This document shows, one piece after another, positions 6,615-12,199 of a stretch of DNA of 14,190 nt. This stretch comes from an uncultured Erysipelotrichaceae bacterium (GTDB taxonomy: Bacteria > Bacillota_I > Bacilli_A > Erysipelotrichales > Erysipelotrichaceae). The position numbers were made by a program, and so were the translations under genes. The notes below the pieces were generated by a model. The model was not told the DNA's origin, searched no databases, and was given only the letters and a program-made list of their open reading frames with translations. Position 1 is the first letter of the stretch; each line of letters opens with the position of its first letter. The stretch covers positions 1-14,190 of the forward strand of contig CALEMD010000319.1 in the NCBI GenBank assembly GCA_937902945.1, written 5' to 3'.

Positions 6615-8198
6615 TTACCAATCGTTTTCAGACAGGTTTACAACCAGTGTCCAATCTATCATCTGTATGCTTCCCTTTGCCGGATATACCAGCATATCCT
6701 GAACTTCAAGTATTTCTTTGAATCTGGCAATTTCATCAGCATCATCAATGAAGGTGATTTTTCTCTGCAGAATGAATTGATAGTACCACTCAAAACGGAA
6801 TCGTGTGGAATAGAAAGAGGATACGCCAAATGTAGGAATGACATCATATCCATTGCCGAAATCATACCCCAGTGAAGGCATTTCAGGCTGTGTCAGAAAC
6901 AGCACCCCAGTAACACCGGGTTCATACCCTTCCACATTATCCATAACCGTATTGAGTTCGGTCATATACAGCTTTACAGCTTCTGATTCAAGGTCTTTCT
7001 TCAGATAGACCTGGTTGGAAAAGCGGACGTTGCATAAGGCAATGACGGCAGTGAGAATGATGCAGGTATACCGCATGATTCCAGCCGGTCTATACGATGG
7101 ATGAGATTTCAGGAAAGTATCTGCAGTCATGATCGCCAATACATAGAACAGGAAATAGCTATAGATCATCAGCTCATAATATGCTTCTGGATTCATGATC
7201 TTGATCATTCCCATACTCAATGGCAGCAAGCCAATGAGGATAAATGCATATAGACATTTGATCCGCTTCTGAAAAGTAATGAGGAAAGTCAGGATCAGAG
7301 TGATAATCAAAAGAATCCAGTTGCATACCAGTATATAAACAGGAGAGTATACTGTCGTATCAGTAAACAGGAATTCGAGCGGAACCGTATATGCATAAAG
7401 CAAAGACTGCAGAAATGAAATGCTTGAGTAATTGAACAGGTTGTCCAAGCTGTTATAGTCAGCAGACAATGCATAGCCGGTAATATCGAGAGAAAGACGC
7501 ACCAGCAGATAGTAGATAATGCCAGCAGCCGCAGACATCAGAACTGCAGTTACCGCATGAACGACGATGCTTTTTGCCTTTATATTCGAGGTGAAGCATT
7601 CACTGATCAGCACGATCAATACAAGTGCTACTCCCGCTGAAACATAGGCTTGATATAAACCAAAAGAGAAAGCTAGAAGCAGAGCACCTATGAGCAGTGA
7701 AACAAAGCCTGTTTTCTTCTTTCGGGTTTTCCAGAGATACACAGCAATGACTTCAAGAAGAAATGCAAGCATGAATACATCTGTTTCATGAATATATGAT
7801 GTGATAGTAACAATAACCTGCAGATTGACAGCGAGAATTGAAGTGCATGCAAATACACTCCATTTAGAACTGATATTCAGAAGCCGGCATAAGAAATACA
7901 CAGCGAGTCCAAGATACAGAATCGTCAATAAACCAATCAGCCAGGGAGCCTGAATGTTTCCTCTGATATATGTTTTATAAAGAGGCTGTGCAAATCGCCC
8001 CAGGGATATCTTCCAATTGATATCAGACTGGCCTATTGTATGAATGGCATCAAAAGAAAAAGCATCTGATAAGAAGAAATATGCATGTCCAATAATTCCC
8101 CAAAAAGCAGCAGAAAGCAAAGACCACTTTAAAAGAATGCGTGATTCATCGCTGATAAAGCTTCTGCTGTCAAGGTTGGTCATATTCGATCTGCTCAT
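6615..8198 (-). CDS. GtrII-type membrane glucosyltransferase domain protein
   Basis: The 527-residue polytopic protein has about 10-12 hydrophobic segments between residues 24 and 395, then a soluble C-terminal part of about 130 residues. Features recalling the GtrII/Glucos_trans_II family (GT-C fold) include HAYFFLSDAFSFD with acidic residues in the first outer loop (38-50), LGRFAQPL (66-73), RG...PWLIGLLTILYLGLAVYFL (79-103) and SYIHETD (134-140). Such enzymes transfer sugars from a polyprenyl-phosphate donor to surface glycans on the outer face of the membrane. No flippase (GtrA-like) or donor synthase (GtrB-like) gene is adjacent, so it is an orphan. The ATG at 8198 follows AGGGGG by 4 bases, a strong site. 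It is divergent from the RpiR gene and upstream of the HAD gene. The membrane topology is certain; the family call is good; the glycan acceptor is unknown. Confidence 0.82.
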   Translation of the reverse strand: MSRSNMTNLDSRSFISDESRILLKWSLLSAAFWGIIGHAYFFLSDAFSFDAIHTIGQSDINWKISLGRFAQPLYKTYIRGNIQAPWLIGLLTILYLGLAVYFLCRLLNISSKWSVFACTSILAVNLQVIVTITSYIHETDVFMLAFLLEVIAVYLWKTRKKKTGFVSLLIGALLLAFSFGLYQAYVSAGVALVLIVLISECFTSNIKAKSIVVHAVTAVLMSAAAGIIYYLLVRLSLDITGYALSADYNSLDNLFNYSSISFLQSLLYAYTVPLEFLFTDTTVYSPVYILVCNWILLIITLILTFLITFQKRIKCLYAFILIGLLPLSMGMIKIMNPEAYYELMIYSYFLFYVLAIMTADTFLKSHPSYRPAGIMRYTCIILTAVIALCNVRFSNQVYLKKDLESEAVKLYMTELNTVMDNVEGYEPGVTGVLFLTQPEMPSLGYDFGNGYDVIPTFGVSSFYSTRFRFEWYYQFILQRKITFIDDADEIARFKEILEVQDMLVYPAKGSIQMIDWTLVVNLSENDW

Positions 8199-8224
8199 AA
8201 ATCCCCCTATTTGTAACGTGTCTC

Positions 8225-8233
8225 ATTTTAGCA
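8225..8233 (-). promoter_or_regulatory. Extended -10 promoter of the GtrII-type gene
   Basis: The minus strand reads TGCTAAAAT, an extended -10 with a 5/6 core, 27 bases before the ATG at 8198. No good -35 lies 16-18 bases upstream. Confidence 0.4.
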
Positions 8234-8275
8234 CACATCAAGCATAATCATCAGGGGTGCAGTTATGACAAAGAA

Positions 8276-8306
8276 TTTACAACAAGAATGTGAAATAAAG
8301 TATAAT
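8276..8306 (+). promoter_or_regulatory. Promoter of the RpiR regulator gene
   Basis: TTTACA (8276-8281, 5/6) and a perfect TATAAT (8301-8306) are separated by 19 bases, slightly long. The AAGGGG ribosome binding site (8327-8332) follows at proper distance from the ATG at 8341. Confidence 0.5.
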
Positions 8307-8340
8307 TCTATATATCAGATATCAGTAAGGGGCTGAAACA

Positions 8341-9177
8341 ATGGAAATCATTAATAAACTGCAATTAGCTACGAATTTATCCGCAAATGAGGATGAAGTA
8401 CGCAAGTATGCACTGGAGCATCTGAAAGAGATTCAGAATCTGACAATAACCGAACTTGCCAAGATCAATTACACTTCTCCAGCAACGATTACACGGTTAT
8501 GCAAGAAGCTGGGTGTTGAGAGTTTTTCGCAGCTGAAGATACAGCTGGCATCAGAACTGTCCAGACGATCCAGTGTTGATTATGGCGTGGAACAGATTGG
8601 GGATATCCGCAAAGGATGCGATACAGGTGCTGCAATCGTGGATCGTGTTACTCAGGCTACACTGAATGCAATTCAGGAGACAACCCGATTGGTTGATCTT
8701 GAGGTGTATCACAAAGTTGTCAATGAGATAGATAAGGCGGCTGCCATTGATTTCTATGGAAAAGGGACATCCTCATTGGTAGCTGCAGATGCAGCGTTTA
8801 AATTTATGAGAATTGGAAAGACAGTTTCCTATTTTGATCCTATCGATCGCCAGCATGTCCAGTCATTGATAACACCGACTGATCACATTGGAATACTGAT
8901 CTCGTATGCGGGAGAGAGCCAGGAAATATTGAAAATTGCAAATATTCTGAAAAAGAGGCATATAAAAACTGTTGCGATCACTTCTGATAATGGCAACAGT
9001 CTTACAAAACTTGTGAACTATGTACTGCCTGTATCCTCTTCTGAGCCGGTCATGCGCATTATCTCCATGAGTTCAAGAATCTCTCAGCTGCATGTGGTAG
9101 ATATTCTGTTCAATCTCTGCTTTGATCGTCACTATGAAGACTATCTGGCGATTACAGAAGATACATGTTTCTTATAA
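8341..9177 (+). CDS. MurR/RpiR family transcriptional regulator
   Basis: The 278-residue protein has the RpiR layout. An N-terminal helix-turn-helix domain covers about 1-77, with recognition region LTITELAKINYTSPATITRLCKKLG (34-58; written here only as a locator). A SIS sugar-phosphate-binding domain follows (about 122-260) with DFYGKGTSSLVAADAAFKF (137-155) and ISYAGESQEI (187-196), the usual phosphosugar loops. Such regulators repress or activate sugar catabolic genes in response to a phosphosugar. The nearest candidates are the divergent GH39-like/PTS promoter region, which holds repeated ATCGTTT elements. Its stop overlaps the convergent GH39-like gene by 6 bases, leaving no room for a terminator between them. 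MurR pairs with MurP in MurNAc use, but no MurNAc-6-P etherase is seen here, so that substrate is not supported. Confidence 0.93.
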   Translation: MEIINKLQLATNLSANEDEVRKYALEHLKEIQNLTITELAKINYTSPATITRLCKKLGVESFSQLKIQLASELSRRSSVDYGVEQIGDIRKGCDTGAAIVDRVTQATLNAIQETTRLVDLEVYHKVVNEIDKAAAIDFYGKGTSSLVAADAAFKFMRIGKTVSYFDPIDRQHVQSLITPTDHIGILISYAGESQEILKIANILKKRHIKTVAITSDNGNSLTKLVNYVLPVSSSEPVMRIISMSSRISQLHVVDILFNLCFDRHYEDYLAITEDTCFL

Positions 9178-10542
9178 TGATTCCGGAATGAATTGATAGA
9201 AGCAGACAGATGTTGGCTGCATCCACAGATCTTCTTCGTATGTTCCATCCAGATCACTGATGGCTGTGCGGGTTATCTGCAGTTCATTCTGTTCGGGATT
9301 GGCAAGAACATTATTGTGGTTCTGATCGACAAGGTAGAAGCATATTCTATACCTTGTCTTTTTCAATCCCTGTATGCGAATGTGATAGCACTCCTTATCT
9401 GATTGAGGATTGCTTATCAGAAGAGATAGGGTATTGCTGTCATCGACTGTCGCTGCTGAGCGGTTTTCATTGTAGTAGCTGCTTTCACATTCCTGATTGC
9501 CGAGCATTGAGAAAAACTTCATCACATGTCCGCTTGGCGTTGCCGTATATCTGCCGTCTGCCAGCTGTATATACATGGTGCGGCCTGGCTGCTGGTTGGG
9601 ATTATGGAACGTGCACCAGGGAAACATTGCCATGTTACTGCAGTGAGATCCAATAATCATGCCTGGTATTTCACCAGAAGCATTCTGCAGCGTATTCGGT
9701 CTTCCGGCATCGCCTAGACCATAGCGCATGCCATATTCTGTCATGAATATAGGCAGATCGGGAAGATTGAGTTCATGAATCAGTTCCTCATGCCGCATGT
9801 ACAGTTCCATCACTCGATAAGGATTTCCATGATACTCATGGAAAGAATAGAAATCGATTTTCCGATCTGGATCGTTGGCAAGCTGAACAAGAAATTCACG
9901 CCAAATGGAGATATGCCACATGCCGCAGGCCATTCCAAATCCGCCTGTCTGCAGAGGCAGATCATAGGAGTGCTTTTGGTTTAACTCTGTGATTGCTTTT
10001 TCTGCTGCTTTATAAAGCTGATAATACTGCGGTATAGTCAGATTCCCAAACTGCGGCAGTTCAACTTCATTGCACACTTCTATATATACAATATTTGGAA
10101 TGATCTTTTTATAGTGTTCAATTACGTTTGAAACAACCTCTGCATACTTGTCAAGGGTTATGACACCATCAAAAACTTCACGCTCATATCTGCGGATATT
10201 CAGCAGAACTTTCTTAGCACATGAAGCGTGGCTTGTCAGATAAGCCATCTCACGTGTCCCTGTAACAGAAGGCACAGTCAGCGGCCAGTCATAGTCGTAG
10301 TGATTCTTATCACCTTCATAGAGGTTGGTGCCAATCAGATAGTCCCAATGATAGGTATCTGTTCTGTAATCCCAAACTTCATCCAGTGTGATAAACAGTC
10401 TGATGATTTCAAGCCCACCGATTTCATTTTCCAGAAACGCAGGAAAATCTTCACCGGGTGAATACCGCAGTGTGGTGTTCTGATAGCGTTCAACATGTTT
10501 CCATGCACGCACATGTTCTGATGCATCTATATATACTTTCAT
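9172..10542 (-). CDS. GH39-like (clan A) glycoside hydrolase, cytoplasmic
   Basis: The 456-residue protein has a TIM-barrel glycosidase pattern with a C-terminal beta domain (about 350-456). The acid/base Glu159 lies in IEVCNEVELPQ and the nucleophile Glu269 in IFMTEYGMRY, both at clan-A positions. The blocks DFYSFHEYHGN and PSGHVMKFFSMLG recall GH39 beta-xylosidases and iduronidases. There is no signal peptide, so it acts in the cytoplasm, presumably on a glycoside brought in by a transporter such as the adjacent PTS. It is divergent from the PTS gene across a 204-base control region and converges on the RpiR gene. The ribosome binding site before the ATG at 10542 is weak and A-rich. The clan and catalytic residues are well supported; the GH39 assignment is probable; the substrate is unknown. 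Confidence 0.8.
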   Translation of the reverse strand: MKVYIDASEHVRAWKHVERYQNTTLRYSPGEDFPAFLENEIGGLEIIRLFITLDEVWDYRTDTYHWDYLIGTNLYEGDKNHYDYDWPLTVPSVTGTREMAYLTSHASCAKKVLLNIRRYEREVFDGVITLDKYAEVVSNVIEHYKKIIPNIVYIEVCNEVELPQFGNLTIPQYYQLYKAAEKAITELNQKHSYDLPLQTGGFGMACGMWHISIWREFLVQLANDPDRKIDFYSFHEYHGNPYRVMELYMRHEELIHELNLPDLPIFMTEYGMRYGLGDAGRPNTLQNASGEIPGMIIGSHCSNMAMFPWCTFHNPNQQPGRTMYIQLADGRYTATPSGHVMKFFSMLGNQECESSYYNENRSAATVDDSNTLSLLISNPQSDKECYHIRIQGLKKTRYRICFYLVDQNHNNVLANPEQNELQITRTAISDLDGTYEEDLWMQPTSVCFYQFIPESL

Positions 10543-10573
10543 ATTTTTATCTTTCTTTCATATTTCTAACCGT

Positions 10574-10579
10574 ATCATA
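10574..10579 (-). promoter_or_regulatory. Candidate -10 box of the GH39-like gene
   Basis: The minus strand reads TATGAT (5/6) 31 bases before the ATG. There is no acceptable -35, so expression may depend on an activator bound at the neighbouring repeats. Confidence 0.3.
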
Positions 10580-10585
10580 AATACA

Positions 10586-10644
10586 AAACGGCATCGTTTG
10601 ATTATCGTTTCACAATAATCATTTTCATCTTGCCTGAAAACGAT
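10586..10644 (+). promoter_or_regulatory. Candidate RpiR operator cluster (ATCGTTT repeats)
   Basis: ATCGTTT occurs at 10593-10599 and again at 10604-10610, one helical turn (11 bases) apart. Its reverse complement AAACGAT lies at 10638-10644, and AAACG (10586-10590) faces the first copy as an inverted repeat with a 4-base gap. All sit between the GH39-like and PTS starts, where a divergent regulator would bind. Confidence 0.4.
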
Positions 10645-10648
10645 TGCA
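10635..10648 (+). promoter_or_regulatory. cre-like catabolite control (CcpA) site
   Basis: TGAAAACGATTGCA matches the cre consensus TGWNANCGNTNWCA except at the degenerate twelfth position. It overlaps the likely -35 box of the PTS promoter, a position at which CcpA represses. One ATCGTTT-type element overlaps it, so the two controls may compete. Confidence 0.6.
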
Positions 10649-10671
10649 AGAAAAACCCAAATAAATATGAT
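10644..10671 (+). promoter_or_regulatory. Candidate promoter of the PTS operon
   Basis: TTGCAA (10644-10649), a 16-base spacer and TATGAT (10666-10671) give a 4/6 and 5/6 match. The transcript would have a leader of about 70 bases containing a 6-bp hairpin (ATCAGC/GCTGAT, 10693-10709) and a strong AAAGGAGG site at 10731-10738. Confidence 0.4.
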
Positions 10672-10746
10672 GAATGTAGAAAGGGAGTTTCAATCAGCTG
10701 AATGCTGATATGAATTCTTATCATTTAAAAAAAGGAGGATAGATTT

Positions 10747-11433
10747 ATAACTCAAGAATCACTCGCTTCCCTAATCGTAAAAGGATTGGGCGGAGAATCC
10801 AACATCGCATCATTTGAGAATTGCATGACACGTCTTAGGGTAGTAGTTAAGGACCCTGCAAAGGTTGATCGTGCGGCCTTGAAAAAGGTTAAGGGGGTAA
10901 TGAGTGTAGTTGGTTCTGACTCAGAACCGCAGATTGTAGTAGGTCCTGGCGTTGCTGAAGAAGTAAGCAATGAAATCAAGAAAATGGATGGCATCAAGTA
11001 CAGTGAGGTTACAGACCACGCTGTAATGAAGAAAAAGAGTGCAACTGGCATTCTGAGTTTTTTCTCGAAGGTATTCATGCCTCTGATCCCGGTATTCGCC
11101 GGTGCAGGCTTGATCTTCGGCGTCATGAAGATTCTGACTCTGATATTCAACATGACTGGAGCTGCAATATTCGATCCTGCTAATTCACAGTTCATGATGG
11201 TTCTGAATGTATTGGCTTCAACATTCTTCACATTCCTGAATGTTGCTGTCGGTGCATCTTCTGCTAAAGCTATGGGCGGCAACCCATTCCTTGGACTTGT
11301 TGCAGGCGGTATCGTCAGCAACCTCGGTGCACTGAATGGTACAGAAATGGGAATGTTCGGTTTGACATTCACGAACGGCCGCGGCGGAACACTTGCTGCT
11401 ATGGCAGCCGGCGCTCTGATTGCATGGCTTTGA
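10747..11433 (+). CDS. PTS EIIB plus N-terminal part of EIIC, Glc family (frame-interrupted)
   Basis: The EIIB domain (about 1-80) has the phospho-acceptor Cys26 in ENCMTRLR, and the EIIC domain begins with FSKVFMPLIPVFAGAGLIFG. It would import a sugar and phosphorylate it at the membrane. The start is abnormal: AAAGGAGG (10731-10738) lies 8 bases before ATA at 10747, where residues TQESLASLIVKGLGG follow as in normal EIIB proteins. No ATG, GTG or TTG exists in frame between the stop at 10726 and TTG 10786, and using 10786 would remove the first EIIB helix. The frame then ends at TGA 11431, mid-EIIC, after GALIAWL. The next part continues in the +1 frame at once. EIIA is absent, as in the MurP/TreB/ScrA types. 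The family is certain; whether it is functional is open. Confidence 0.85.
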   Translation: MTQESLASLIVKGLGGESNIASFENCMTRLRVVVKDPAKVDRAALKKVKGVMSVVGSDSEPQIVVGPGVAEEVSNEIKKMDGIKYSEVTDHAVMKKKSATGILSFFSKVFMPLIPVFAGAGLIFGVMKILTLIFNMTGAAIFDPANSQFMMVLNVLASTFFTFLNVAVGASSAKAMGGNPFLGLVAGGIVSNLGALNGTEMGMFGLTFTNGRGGTLAAMAAGALIAWL

Positions 11434-12124
11434 AATCAAGATTAAGAAGCACACTCCAGAAGCATTGAGAATTCACGTACCGGCATTGTGTGCAATCATC
11501 ATCACGGGTCTGGTTACTATCTATGTACTGCAGCCTGTTGGCGGTCTGATTACAGAAGCTGTTACTGCTGCATTCCTATGGATGCTCGACAACCTTGGAT
11601 TTGTTGCTTATGGATTGATTGCTGCACTGTTCCTGCCTCTGGTTATGACCGGTATGCATCAGGGACTTACTCCTGTTCATACAGCATTGATTCAGCAGCT
11701 CGGCTATACTCCGCTGTATGCTTGCTGCTCAATGGCAGGCGGCGGCCAGGTTGGCGCAGGTCTTGCATTGCTTGTTAAGTATAAGAATAACAAAGGCGTT
11801 AAGAAGGCTGTTATCGGCGGACTTCCTGCTGGAATACTGGGTATTGGCGAACCGCTGATCTTCGGTGTTTCTCTTCCATTAGGAAAAGTATTCGTTGAAG
11901 CATGCTTGGGTGCATTTGTAGGCGGCGCAGTTCTAGGTATGTTCCCAGGACAAGGTGCTATTACATTGAATGTATCCGGAATTCTTGGAACACTTGTCAA
12001 TACTAAACCAATGGCATATCTGATTGCGTATCTTGCTAGTATCGCTGCTGGATTTGCATTCACATACATTGGCGGTGCTGATAAGAAAGCACTTGCTGAT
12101 TTCGAAGAAGTTTCAGGAGAGTAA
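11420..12124 (+). CDS. PTS EIIC C-terminal part (second half of the interrupted EIIBC gene)
   Basis: The +1 frame carries the rest of EIIC without a gap: EIKIKKHTPEALRIHVPAL, then transmembrane segments, GMHQGLTPVHTALI, and the substrate-loop motif GIGEPLIFGVSLPLG, ending in ADKKALADFEEVSGE with no EIIA. The motif set recalls the MurP-like branch of Glc-family permeases. The fragment has no start of its own: TTG 11420 has no ribosome binding site and lies inside the first half. So it is a continuation, not a separate gene. Removing one T from CTTT (11428-11431) would give ...AWLEIKIK..., one uninterrupted protein of about 458 residues, the normal length. It is followed by a strong hairpin and then the isomerase-type gene. 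Confidence 0.85.
   Translation: MHGFEIKIKKHTPEALRIHVPALCAIIITGLVTIYVLQPVGGLITEAVTAAFLWMLDNLGFVAYGLIAALFLPLVMTGMHQGLTPVHTALIQQLGYTPLYACCSMAGGGQVGAGLALLVKYKNNKGVKKAVIGGLPAGILGIGEPLIFGVSLPLGKVFVEACLGAFVGGAVLGMFPGQGAITLNVSGILGTLVNTKPMAYLIAYLASIAAGFAFTYIGGADKKALADFEEVSGE
11425..11436 (+). other. Frame interruption at CTT TGA A (prfB-like +1 slip site or mutation)
   Basis: The zero frame reads GCA TGG CTT TGA. Skipping one T gives CTT GAA ATC AAG and restores EIIC. CUU UGA is the slippery core of the RF2 (prfB) +1 programmed site. The prfB stimulators are missing here: no AGGGGG-like element lies 3 bases upstream, and the base after TGA is A rather than C. A one-base mutation or a sequence error is therefore more likely than programmed recoding. 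Confidence 0.8.
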
Positions 12125-12137
12125 AAAGCTATGTTTC

Positions 12138-12173
12138 AGAAGGGCTCATGCATAAGAGCATGGGCCCTTCTTT
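12138..12173 (+). terminator. Strong hairpin between EIIBC and isomerase genes
   Basis: Arms agaagggctcatgc (12138-12151) and gcatgggcccttct (12158-12171) form a 14-bp stem with one G-U pair and the loop ATAAGA. The T run after it is short and broken (TTCTTTC pattern), so it may be a leaky terminator or a processing/stability hairpin that sets the EIIBC-to-isomerase ratio. Confidence 0.6.
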
Positions 12174-12199
12174 CATAAGAATAGAGGAGGAAGTACACT

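Noticed and set aside
10693..10723. Two alternative small hairpins in the PTS leader as a riboswitch or antiterminator
   Set aside because: Stems are 5-6 bp in A/T-rich sequence, no T run follows, and no known riboswitch core or antiterminator target was recognised.
10752..11372. 206-residue open frame antisense to the PTS EIIB/EIIC gene
   Set aside because: It mirrors the codon pattern of the EIIBC gene, has no recognisable domain and no ribosome binding site of its own.
11420..11433. TTG 11420 as the start of a separate EIIC gene overlapping EIIB
   Set aside because: No ribosome binding site, and the residues before the junction belong to the same EIIC domain; the second frame is a continuation.
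8341..12124. A MurNAc (murR/murP) utilisation operon
   Set aside because: Regulator and permease types would fit, but no MurNAc-6-P etherase, NagZ or amidase is present, and a mannose-6-P isomerase-type enzyme is found instead.
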